The notes below the pieces were generated by a model. That model saw only the letters and a list, made by a program, of their open reading frames with translations. It ran no database searches and was not told the DNA's origin. Below, piece by piece: positions 47,281 through 57,758 of a stretch of DNA of 64,000 bases (its first letter is position 1; every line of letters begins with the position of its first letter). The stretch spans positions 337,434,802 to 337,498,801 of the forward strand of contig NC_081413.1 of the NCBI RefSeq assembly GCF_030272615.1. Direction: 5' to 3'. Source of the DNA: Cryptomeria japonica. Its lineage: Eukaryota > Streptophyta > Pinopsida > Cupressales > Cupressaceae. Both the position numbers and the translations under genes were made by a program.

Positions 47281-47933
47281 GGATAATCCATTCATAACTT
47301 TGAAGTTCACCAACAACAATACAACAAAGAGAAGTTTTGTTTGGGAGCCTTCATAAAGGGGATCGTATGCCTTCTCAAGTATAGGTAAATCATGAACAAC
47401 ATCAAACTCATCTTGATCATCATGATCGGCTATGCTAATACTAAATTTGTCATGGATCAATGTATTTATACCATCATCTTCAATTGTGTTTTCTGGTGCA
47501 TGATCGTCATCTTCCATGGGATCATTATCTCCAGATTCGATATTCACACCTCCATGTTCCTCCACTTCGAAAAACATATTCTTCGGGTTGTGTTGGTCCA
47601 TATCATGTGCCCTGGGAGCTCAACCTATATAAAAATGCTCAACATAAATAAACCATGATCATGATATCATCATGAAGTGATTTCTTATGTATATAAATTA
47701 TTAAAATGATATAATGAAAAACTTACCAATGGATGATAATCATGTCCCCCTTCAATGTGACCATACTGCCTCTAATGTTTCTTAGCTATTTTGATTAGAA
47801 GTCTTCTAGTCTTTAAGCCCTTACAAATTTTATAGGGACAATAAAATTTTCCATCACCTTTTCTTTTCAAGTTAGACCATAATCTAGCAATTGTCTCCTT
47901 ATTTTGTTCTTCGCTGATATTTTCTGACATGGT
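47281..47933 (-). pseudogene. CACTA tnp2-type transposase, N-terminal exons
   Basis: ATG at 47931-47933 opens MSENISEEQNKETIARLWSN, followed by a possible zinc-binding stretch CPYKIC...KKH and YGHIEGGHDYHPL, with a TAG near 47777. A second piece (47601-47281) is acidic (DNDPMEDDDHAPENTIEDDG) and ends with PLYEGSQTKLLFVVLLL and VNFKVMNGLS, a conserved tnp2 block (PLYEG...LLNLK...). It continues across copia 3 into 39640. An intron probably separates the two pieces. The start is chosen because no earlier in-frame ATG precedes the conserved part and the neighbouring sequence becomes AT-rich and non-coding. Confidence 0.7.
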
Positions 47934-49963
47934 CTTTCTTCACACGCAAAAAAATTGGGCTACCAAAACTTCGGTGCATAACCTTCACAAACTACGCAAA
48001 AGGATATCACAAGTATGAAAGTCTTCTTGGAACTAGTTATATAGAAGTTGAAATATTACTTAAACTTAGATTCTCTTCAATTATGAAGACTATTTTATTT
48101 ATATAGTTTTCTTGGCTAAAAAAGAAGCTTGATTTTGGCAAGTTGATGAAAAATATTTGAGTTTTAAAGAAATAGAACCCTTTTTATTGTGTCATCTAAT
48201 AGAATCAACTTAAGAATGATTAATTTAAAAATAAGTAAATCAAGTCATTCATAATCTATTAAGGTTTTAATTTGAGAATTTTAAGGTTTTATCATTCATA
48301 ATGTGGTTTTGAGTCAATGGTATTTAGGCTCATTCCATATTTAGCCTGCTAGGGCATAAGATTTCTTATAATTTATACAACCAATAAACATGAAACCAAC
48401 TTAATATGAAATATAATTGAATTAAATATTAGAATCCAAAATATGAAGAAACTTAAGTGGTTACATTAAGAGTTATAATCAATTATTTTGTTGCAACCCT
48501 GTCAACAAGGGTTTTATGACAGTTTTGACAAAAACCATTAGAAATTTCTTTATAATCCATGGCTGACCTTCAAACCTATCTTGAATTAAAGATAAATCTT
48601 CATTATAAAACCTCAAATAGGTTATTAGGGGCAGAAGAGAATGAAATATTGGGACAAAGAGACAAAAGTCCAACTCTTCGTTAAAAACCCACAAAAGGAG
48701 AAAATAAAAATAGACGAAGAGAAGAAAAACCCAATATACTTAGCAGAGCTTCCACGTGGGACTGACAGTTGGAACTAGATATTAGACAATTAGAATAAGT
48801 CCACTAGTCAACAAAAAGTCTGCAACTCCACAAAAAGTGAGAAAAATGACCAAAACCTTCCTGGATAGAGAAATGTTTTGGGCTTTTGCAACTTTCAACA
48901 TATGATAATAGCAGGTGGAATGAAGAGGAACGATACCTAGACAAATTTGACTAAGGGAGATCCATTTAAAGATTTTTCAAATCTATTATATATGATGGGT
49001 AAAATAAGGCTATACACACAAGGGGGCATTCAAGCAAAAATTCCAACTGTTAGATTGAATCCCAACACACTCTACAATTGGTGCCAAATTGAACTATAGA
49101 AGATTCAAATGGTTATCACCTTATTTGATTCTAAAATAATTTTCTATGGATTTGACAAAACTTGGAAGTTGAAGTCTATTTTGTAACACCACTTAGATAA
49201 ATATGTGGACATCACTATTGCTTATGTCCCGATTCTGGTATAGTAAATAGGGTTTACTTATTTTTTAATTTTTATACAATACTTTTAGCCTTTATCTAAC
49301 ACAATCAATAATTAGAAGACTTTTCAATAACTAGGAACTACATTATTAGGAAAGTAAAGAAAAATAGATAAATGAGAACATACCGGTAGGATGACAAGGT
49401 CAAATTTATGAGGCACACTCTGAAATGAACTTGTCTGCAACCAACTTTACATGATTCAAACACACAACCTACAAGTCCAAAAAATTTTATAGTCATGCAA
49501 AAATCTACAGGAATTTCACCATCTCCAATAGTTCGATACCCTCCAAACTAGCTACTCAATCCTTTGATATCACCTACTAGACAACCCAATTTTAAACCAG
49601 ACAAGGAAAAGATAACAAGATGGTTATTATAAATCTGTTGTTGTTAATTAGGAAGTCGAGAGTTAAAGGGAGAAGGAAATGTCAAACCCGATTTGTAGAG
49701 AGGCAAAGAAACAAAGGAATTGGCAGAGGCAAAGGAAATGTTAATTCAATCCGTTGCGTGTTGTTTTCAAATGAACCCATGATTTTATTTATTTTTTAAT
49801 AATGCGTGCAATCATCAAAATTTCAACTAACACGAGCTTCGTCAAAAAATGTCATCGGTATTTCGACTTTATCAGGGATTTTAAAAAGAAAAAAAAAAAT
49901 TGATCACAAAATGCCTTCTCCGTCGGAAACCTCCGTCAGAATTTGAGGCCAAATGTATTAGTG
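47934..49963 (-). other. CACTA 5' non-coding and subterminal region
   Basis: No gene recognised. The open frame at 48479-48694 shows no resemblance to a family. Near the terminus (about 49852-49945) are cggtatttcgact, ccgtcggaaac and ctccgtcag. The last two are inverted variants of a gacgga/tccgtc motif and are typical of the subterminal transposase-binding repeats of CACTA elements. TAGTG ends the element at 49963. Confidence 0.6.
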
Positions 49964-50266
49964 TCTAGAAAATTAGGGTGATATACCACTTCAATCCTAT
50001 AAACATCTGCACCAAAGTCTGGATGTGGGATTAATAGAGAAATTGAAACTGCCAAGGAGTCTGCACGAGAATTTTGGTTTCTAGGAATTGCCTCAATTTA
50101 GAAAGAATCAAAATATTCCATCTCATCCTAGACTCTATTTTTATAATGTCTAAGCCTTTCATTCTTTACTGAGAAGAGATTTCACACCTGATTAACAATT
50201 AATTATGCATCTCCTTTGACACTTAACAACTTGATTCCTTTTTTCTTAGCTTGTTTGAGTCCTAAT
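49964..50266 (-). pseudogene. Tat-type archaeal-like RNase H remnant
   Basis: The minus strand reads LGLKQAKKKGIKLLSVKGDA, then NQV, RLRHYKNRV, EAIPRNQNSRADSLAVSIS and YRIEVVYHPNFLD. It aligns with the archaeal-type RNase H and following linker of element C (LGLEVAKRNGIQLLKVLGDS, WIERSKNIMADFLANVA, STVEIKTRPTILDN). The Asp of the ADSLA motif is present. The N-terminal half, with the first Asp and the Glu, is missing. Stops occur near 50210, 50190, 50130 and 50097. It is cut on the low side by the CACTA end and on the high side by the LTR fragment at 50267, so it is what remains of an older Tat pol that hosted both insertions. Confidence 0.7.
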
Positions 50267-51117
50267 TGTTGGGAATATGAAGGAATTGATGATGTGTTGC
50301 ATTGATGTTTTTTCATTGATGTCAACACTAGCTATTATGATTGGTTACCGACAGACAGATTTTGGTTACTGGTAGAAGAACTAGTGTTACTGGCAGAAGG
50401 GACTATCAGTTGGATACTACCGGCATGTTTAGATCAATGGAATAAGTTTGGTTTGATGTTTCTGGAGTATGTTTTGGTCAGTTGGTATTGACTTGATGAT
50501 CAGATGCTATCATACACTCTAGTAAGCCTATACCAGTAAGGGTTTTAGGTATTACCGATAGAGCTTTTACTGAGAATCTTTGATAGGATGCATAAGTGGT
50601 GTTGGTGTGGCTTCTAGATGGAATTCAGGATGCAAAAGGTGATCTTTGTTCATGCCTTGACTGATTGGAGACATCGCTTTGGCATGGTGAATCTTTTTTG
50701 GTCTAGGTTATGGACCGGTATCATGTTACGTGTTCCCTACACATTACTGGGATGATTTATGGATTGTTTAATGTTGTTTTGGTCTAAAGACAAAATGGTA
50801 TATCATTTTAATATGGATGTATGTAATGACCTTATTGTAATATCTTTTAGGTGACTGACCTAATTGGTTTAGGCCTTGGGGTTTGTATAAATTGATGTAA
50901 GATCTCATTGTAGATCATGGTGGTAATGGTCATGGAATGAAATATCATATGTGAAGGAGATTTGTTCGATCATAGGTGATTGAATTGGGTTTATGTAAGA
51001 GGTCAAAGGCCTCCAGTATTGAGCTTAATCAGGATTGTAATCAGACATAGTAGATGCTATCATTGGTAGTTCATTCTTCTAGATTATTGTCCAATTATAT
51101 TGAGGTGGTTATAACTA
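50267..51117 (+). repeat. Truncated copia-type LTR
   Basis: Begins TGTTGGGAATATG and contains ttcattgatgtcaacac, as the copia 1 LTR does near its start. It has a TATA-like tgtataaat near 50882 followed by gtaagatctcattgtagatc, the same layout as copia 1. Sequence similarity is partial, so it is a related but different family. The end is missing: Tat element C begins at about 51118, probably inserted into this LTR. Confidence 0.65.
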
Positions 51118-52258
51118 TGTGTGTGAAAAAGGGTCTATAGCTGCAAGCACAACACTTCAATTAAGTCATTACATGTATGGTTAGTAAATAATAATCAATC
51201 AATAATAAACCATAACAAAGCGACTAATTGCCTTCTAAAAGATGCGAGTATAAGATTGCTCTCAGATTTTTATAAGCAATACCAGTGACTAGAATACACC
51301 AAGATGAAGGATTTAATCTATATGATATTAACTATATGGATGCAAAATGGATGAATAAGTCAAGCAATAATGAATTCAAGCAATGATGGATGAGTAAAAC
51401 TAAATATGAATTCAAATAATCTAAAAAGCACAATGATCTTCAATGACTCCAGAGCGAAATTAGCGTGATAATAATCTCCAAGAGTGTTCTCAAAAATCTT
51501 TGGGGTGAATTGGAATGAGAGCTGAAGATTGAATTTATAAAGAATTACAAGAGAAAAAGCTCAATTTAGGATTAATTGAAAATAATTGAGAAATCAGGTT
51601 TAGTTAACCTCAAGATAGATTCCAATTATAGTTTAATTGAAATGCATTCAAATTAGAAGTCCAAGTTGCATTGGAAATAATAATAAATTAATTCCATGCA
51701 TTTGTGATAAAAATAGATAATTATTTGCATATATTTGATTTATTCAAGAAAAAGATCTTTTCAATGCAACTGAACTTCTTTTTCTGAAAATCTTTGAGTT
51801 CCAATTTTAGAGAATAATTCAATAATTCAATTTAATTGCTTTTCTGATTTCAAGTTCTAAATTTAGAAAAAGAAATAATATCTCAAGTTTGATTTCTCTT
51901 TCAATTCAATTCCTTTTGTTTAATTTCAATTCAACTCTTGCTTTGTAATTAATTCCTCTTTTGTAATAAATTAATTCCTTTTGCATGATTAAATGGCAAT
52001 TTTATTAATTAATTAAATATGCAAGGACATTTAATAAATTAAAATAGGATAATTGATCAAAATGATATTTTTGGAAATGATTCGATTAATTAAATAAATA
52101 TTTAATTAATATTGAGTAATTGATTTGCCACGTGATATTTGATGATTAAAGAATTAATAATGTGCTCAAGATTGATTTAATTGCCTTTGGTTAGGACCTT
52201 GGTGATGTTGTCGAGATTAGGGGCCCATGGCTTGGATGACCATTTTTAGGGTATTACA
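51118..52258 (-). repeat. 3' LTR of Tat element C
   Basis: On the minus strand it begins TGTAATACCCTAAAAATGG directly after the PPT. It should end ...TTCACACACA near 51118; the end could be up to 4 bp different because of a tgtgtgtg run. The length of about 1.14 kb is close to the 1.15 kb LTRs of elements A and B, but the sequences differ. A TATA box (TATAAAT on the minus strand) lies at 51533-51539. The partner LTR is outside the window. Confidence 0.7.
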
Positions 52259-52273
52259 TTTTCCCCTCTTTGG
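52259..52273 (-). promoter_or_regulatory. Polypurine tract of Tat element C
   Basis: The minus strand reads ccaaagaggggaaaa, then TGTAATACCC. It differs by little from the tract of elements A and B (caaagaggggcaaaa). Confidence 0.8.
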
Positions 52274-54117
52274 ATTAATGTGCGAGCAGTGCGTTGGTTC
52301 AAAGAATGTGCAATGTCCAGGAGATGCTAGTTCTAAACTTGAATGAACATGAACTAGATGAAGAGCAAGGTGTTCAACTTGATTCGAAGTGACAAAGCTA
52401 AATGAAGTCTGATTAAAGCGATACCGATCTCGAACTTGATTGAACTGAGGAACGATGGAAAACAAAAGATACCGAACTTGAACTTGATTGATCAAGAAGT
52501 GGATCTTACTAATCTAGAACTTGATTGATCAAGAAGTGGATCTTTCTGGTCTAGAACTTGATTGAACTTAGGTGCAGTGAGTGATGATAAAAATCAATCT
52601 TGAACTTGATTGATCAAGACATGATGAAGATAAACTGTTCAGCTTGATCAAGAAACAAATACTGAACACCTTCTTAGATTGAGTGTGATCAAAGATACTC
52701 TTTAAACTTTTGATTGAGTTTAAACGAATAATCAGTTTGATGTAAAGTGATGAAGCTGATTAATGTTAAGAGATTGATTCAGATAAAAGACAAATATAAG
52801 CTTGATTTGAAGCAATGAAACTGATATACCCCTAGTGATTGATTCGATTCAGATGATCGAGAGATCTCAACTTGATGTGAAGCGATGAAGCTAAGATGCC
52901 CCTTAGCAATAAGAATTGATTTTCTTTAGTTGAAAATATTTTGCTCGACTTTTGATGAAGATTTGAAAAAAAATATTCTCAACATGTGAGATGTGAGGTC
53001 ATAAGGTCGTAAGTATGCCCCCTTGGGAACAAAATCGAAAAAATAGCGAGGGTACTTGATCATAGGCAATTGTGTAGCGAAAATAAGTTATTTGAGCACA
53101 AATTAATTGTGAGGAATATTTGAAGAATCTGTTGTTCTCAAATTCTGATTCCCTTCTCTCCTCCTTGTTAGGAATACAATAAAAAAAAATTTCATATGAA
53201 GAGGACGCCGAGGAAGAACAAAAATCCATAAAAACATATAACAAGGTTTTAACAAAACCTTCTACACTTCAAACTTATCCAAAGTTCAGGTGGGTATACC
53301 TTCTCTGAAAACTTTCACACTTTTAAAATTTGAGATCCATAGTAAACCAATGCTAGAAACCTATGGACTTCATCACCTTAATAGAATTGAAACATTAATA
53401 GAAAATCTTATACTCATTTTCAGTATTGATCTCTAAGAGAAATAGAAAGAAAACTACAACTGGATACTAGTGCCTTATTCGGGCTACAGAGTCACCCAAA
53501 TCAAATTAGAATTCCAAAACTGAAACAATCGCATACATTTCACCACCTCAGCCTTATTTAACCCCATACATGCCTAACATATACATGAGTTTTATCCTCT
53601 TAAAACTAAAACCGTTCATCAAATTCAAAATGAGCAAACAATGGATTTACTGATAGAGATATTTCATGCATATTTAATTCCTCTCCCTTGAAGAGAAAAG
53701 ATAGAAACACATCCATATGATTGCCTTACAATCCATGTTCAATCAAATAACCCTAGACTATTCAAATGAAACCAGCAAATTAACAAGTGCACACTAGAAG
53801 ACAACAAAGATTTAGGCCTGAAAAGTGTTAATCTGTATCTTTATATTCATTTTTGAAAATAATCTTACATGATTCAAAGTATTCTTTGTGATAGCTAGAA
53901 AAAACCCAAATATATTTCTGCAGAGTTTCTTTACAAAAATTCTTGTGATCCCTTTTTCTATTAGTCCTGGTATCCATTTATAACATTATGGATGCATACA
54001 AGCTTCAGAAATTCATAAGAAAAGTTTGTTATAAATCACAATGTCCTCCAAGAAACAGTTACAAGTCCTTTTCTGTATCAGCGACCTCTTTAGTTTGTTG
54101 CTCCTCTGTAACATCTT
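52274..54117 (-). other. Element C spacer between extra frame and PPT
   Basis: No gene. It contains the 37-bp repeats at 52480-52575 and many degenerate variants of cttgatttgaagcgatgaagct through about 52920. The remainder is AT-rich. Open frames at 52217-52495 and 52999-53244 are not supported. Confidence 0.5.
52480..52575 (+). repeat. 37-bp tandem repeat
   Basis: aacttgattgatcaagaagt starts at 52481 and 52518, and a truncated unit starts at 52555, an exact 37-bp period. The inner ttgatcaa is palindromic. Confidence 0.85.
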
Positions 54118-55500
54118 CTAACTACTCTGGGATTCCTTCTTCTTGCACTGCATATTTCTTGGTCCACTCTTGGAACATTTCATCAGCAGGCCATGAGTAG
54201 CCAACAATTTTTCCTTCAACTTAACCAACCTTTTCCAAGAGTTTATCACTTTATTAACCTCTGAATTCAAAAAGCCATAATGTGACTTTATCTTTTCTAT
54301 TTCTTCAATTTTCTTGACAAATAGGAATGTGTCATCTATATTAATGATTCCATTCACCCTTAGAGACAAGTTATCTCCCAGCTCATCAAGCCATACTTGT
54401 TTGTCCTTCAACTGATTTTGGTTAACAAAACCCCCAGGAAACAATTCAAATTTACGCTTAGTATATTCTTTCCTATACAAGTTGGCTTTCCTCTCCACAT
54501 TGGTTCTTCCTTCTGCTAACTTGGTCAAACCTTTTTCTAACTCACATGTGGATTTAATAATAGCAACCGATCTTGCTTCATCATAGGATGCACACATAAG
54601 TTCTAAATCCACTTCTCTTGGCATCCACTTATCCCAAGACAAAATTGTGCTCCACAGTTGCACATGCATCTCCTCACCTTCCTTTTCTTTGATCAAATCC
54701 ATTTCCTTAGCAAAATAATCAGATCCTTTGAACAAAAATATGTGCATTAGAAGAGAATACCATCCAAAAGGTCTATCCACCTTACCATTTTTTATCCCTA
54801 CAAGCCCTGCATGAATTGCATCAGTGAGGTAAGGTGCATAATCAAATGTCACTGCTAGAGAGGGGTTCAAAATTGTGTCATCATTAACATATAATGGGTT
54901 GGCATGGTTGTTTCAGCATCTTCCCCAAGGATCTGACATAGTGACCAATACATTCCCTTGGCCCTTAAAGTGAACAAATTCAGGGAGAAGGGTTCCATGG
55001 TGCTAGGGCCCACTACAGTTAACCCTCCTATTTTAACAAAAAATGCCTTCAAAGGGCCACTCCTAAGGTGATCTTTCTGCACATCATAAACCTAGGCCAA
55101 TGTTTCAAAATGAATAGGCTCTAATAAATTTGATGCCTCACTGAGCTTGAAAACATTCCTGAATTCATCATCATTGATCTTTATCAGGGCTCCTCCATTA
55201 ACATTCCTCACACATCTCGCAACAAGATCATAATTGTGTGTGATCTGGGTTAGCAAGTCTACATCAATAAAAGCTCCAGGGAATACGAGTTTCCCTATGT
55301 CTAGTTACCATATGCTATTCATTGGGGCACTGGCATGTCTCTGACTAAATCCCACTTTAAAAAGACCCAGCCCTGAAATTCCTATTTGTGAATCCCTTAA
55401 CCATCTACCCTTTTCATATAAACCATCTCCAATCCTTAGACAGAGGGCTTTAGGAACCAATTCTTTGATTTTGGCCGTAGCATTCGAGGACATGGTCAAT
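54118..55500 (-). pseudogene. Sense extra frame of Tat element C (unknown family)
   Basis: ATG at 55499 (MTMSSNATAKIKELV) gives a frame of about 460 codons ending ESQSS with TAG at 54118-54120. It is broken by stops near 55305, 55085 and 54870. Conserved blocks: IWxLDIGKLVFPGAF, then HLRSGPLKAFFVKIGG, FTLRAKGMYWSLCQILGED, FDYAPYLTDAIHAGLVGIKN and GWYSLLMHIFLFKG. A charged C-terminal half probably forms coiled coils (VEKIEEIEKIKSHYG-like stretch near 54300). It lies downstream of pol on the same strand, where Tat elements often carry extra frames. It is clearly related to 26918-29539 and remotely to ORF2 of the pol-less Ty1 element. No catalytic motif is evident. A structural or envelope-like role would be speculation. 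Confidence 0.65.
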
Positions 55501-57758
55501 TATTCTAGGAAGTCATCACATATATTCCTATCTTGATAATTTACCTTCCATGTGAACTCCCTTCTTGGTGCCATTCCGTTAATGCAATTTTATCAATTGA
55601 GATTCAAACAAAACTTTGATAAGGCAAGCACACAGTAAAGAACCGATTTTCAAACTGTAATTAGCAAGCAAGCTACAAAAAACCTATTACTCTCCTGAAG
55701 AAATTCACTTTGCACCAGCTCCTCTACAACAATCTCGTCGAAATGGTGCCAATATTCAATTGACGTGGACCTTAATATGACAACTTGGCATTGAATTGAG
55801 AAATTAATCCTGCATGGTTCGGCCATCAACTCAAAATTGAATTCGCAAATCGAATTCAAAAACGGGCTCCAAAGGATCACCAGTTTTCTAAGTATTTCCC
55901 TATTTCATTGTTTCACCATTTTGTGGAGTTTAAAACCCCTGCACCTTTCCTTCACGAAGCAACGAAGTTCGTTGGATCCTTGGAAACATGTACTGCCTTT
56001 ACTCCTTTCGGTCCTTCTGTACTAGTGACGGGCCCCACCTTCTCTTCGCTACTTCGCGAACACTAAACCTTGTGCACTTCAATTGCGCGAAACAATGCTG
56101 GCTGTCTGATCAATTATCATGCACATGATCTTTACTGCTTACAGTGACCACCAGTCTTTTCTGCTAACCGTGCACCACCATCACTGCTAGCAATCTTCGC
56201 CACTTTGCGAAAACCAACCACCCTGCATCTTCGGGCTGCGACACAACACCCATCATTGGATCCACCTCGAGATGTACACCATTTAATATACTCAAACCTT
56301 GAAAGTGGTCCCCCGGCTTGGAAACCACTTTCTTTGTTTCATCACTGGCAAATGAATCTTACTTGTCGGTCTCCTATTCACTCAAGAACTCCAGTGGGCT
56401 CCATTCTAGGACCCCCACGTGTTCTATTTCATCATGGGTTTCAACACCATCATCGGTTAAATCAAAGCAGGCCCTCAAGAAATCCTTTGGAGCCACGTGC
56501 ATCTAACAAGTCATCATTTCCCTCAACCAAGCGACCCACCTATCTTGCCATGTCATCCACCATGTAACTACCATGTCATTTCACTATTTTGTGAACGGTA
56601 AACTCTGTTTGATTTGGGGTTGCGAATCCACACGGGCCGTCTGATCAACTCCAAGTTGATCGGTCTTTAAAATCATGACTTGCCTATCTTTCAGACCTAC
56701 CAACCCTTTCGCTATTTCATGAACACTAAACCTCAGGCAACTCTTCTTCATGAAGCAATGACAATCGTTAGATCTTTGGAAACTGCTCGCCTATTAACCT
56801 TTTCGTGACCACCTTGCTCAGGCCCTCCACCTTTTTGCTACTTCGCGAAAGGTAAAACCTCGGGCAACTCTTCTTCACGAAGCAACAACAATCGTTAGAT
56901 CTTTGGAAACTGCTCACCTGTTAACCTTTTTGTGACCACCTTGCCCGAGCCCTCCACCTTTTCGCTACTTCGCAAAATGTAAAACACAGACTTCTTTCGG
57001 CTACGAATCTACGCACACCATTGGATCAACTCCACACCAATCATCCTTTAACCAAAGGAACCGCTTACCTCTAGGACCCGCCAACTCTTTCACTATTTTG
57101 CAGAGGGTAAGTCACATGTATCTTGGCCTAGTGAAGCAACGCAAGCCATTGGATCCAATACAAGATGCATTCCTTTTACCTAACAAACAATCCTTTGGCC
57201 GGGCCCGCTTACGCCTTTCGCCACTTCACAAACGCTAAACTGCAGGCATCTTCGCCCAGCAAAACAATGCACACTGTAGGATCAACCTTGAATTTCACGA
57301 TAGTTAAGAAGCCCGACAAAGATTAAAACAAGACACAGGTAAAGGCGTAAAAATTGAAAATATTTAAAAGATAGCCTAGGGAAAACCTCAAGGGGGGACA
57401 CTTTCATGACAGAGTGACCCTTCCACTTAAGTGGAAAAAGTAATGCAGAAATAGACTGCAAGGGTTTTCAAAACACAGGAAGGGTTAAATCTTTGAAAAA
57501 CCTTAAACCCTCTTTGACCCAAAAAACACAGAGGCAACAAGGTTATGTCAAACACATTTTTGCAGATTTTAGTCGATTATGGGACAAGAATACCCAATTT
57601 TCAAAATAGCGATAATAGCGGCTCTGACTGGGGATGGTTGATTGCAAGATCAACACAAGAATTCAGAAACTCTAGAGAACATACCAAAACACAAGCCCAA
57701 AAACATCCAACAGAAACAAAACTAAATATGTACAAACTAAGACCTATTGTGCATGGAC
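55501..57758 (-). other. Element C spacer between pol and extra frame
   Basis: No gene. It is largely occupied by the roughly 126-bp array at 55900-57260, with a short non-repetitive part before the integrase end. Open frames on either strand here (for example 56205-56567) follow the repeat and are not supported. Confidence 0.6.
55900..57260 (+). repeat. Degenerate tandem array, about 126-bp unit, ttcgctacttcgcgaa core
   Basis: The core ttcgctacttcgcgaa or a close variant occurs near 55907, 56045, 56196, 56578, 56708, 56835, 56961, 57089 and 57217. The last six are spaced 125-129 bp apart. The best-matched units (56706-56957) share ggcaactcttcttca, gttagatctttggaaactgc and gtgaccaccttgc. The core contains the 8-bp palindrome ttcgcgaa. 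Tat elements are known to hold tandem repeats in this part of the element, and such repeats can seed satellites. Confidence 0.75.

Larger units (their letters stand above)
30410..49963 (-). mobile_element. CACTA (En/Spm) DNA transposon, containing copia 3
   Basis: Coding parts of both genes typical of CACTA elements lie on the minus strand: a tnp2-type transposase (37176-39640 plus 47281-47933) and a Transposase_24-containing gene (31837-36087). The right end is well supported. Plus-strand bases 49959-49963 are TAGTG, the reverse complement of CACTA, and the neighbouring ccgtcggaaacctccgtcag (about 49920) is typical subterminal sequence. Outside it the sequence becomes Tat RNase H coding sequence. 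The left end is uncertain. CACTA at 30410-30414 is a candidate, but the flanking triplets differ (ggt left, tct right), so the true end may lie elsewhere. Confidence 0.75.

Noticed and set aside
49048-49100. ttggtgccaaattgaac resembling a primer-binding site after an LTR
   Set aside because: No LTR end of the right form precedes it and no partner LTR or internal coding region follows.
56205-56567. 120-codon plus-strand frame
   Set aside because: Lies in the 126-bp repeat array on the strand opposite to the element's genes; Pro/His/Ser-rich with no domain.
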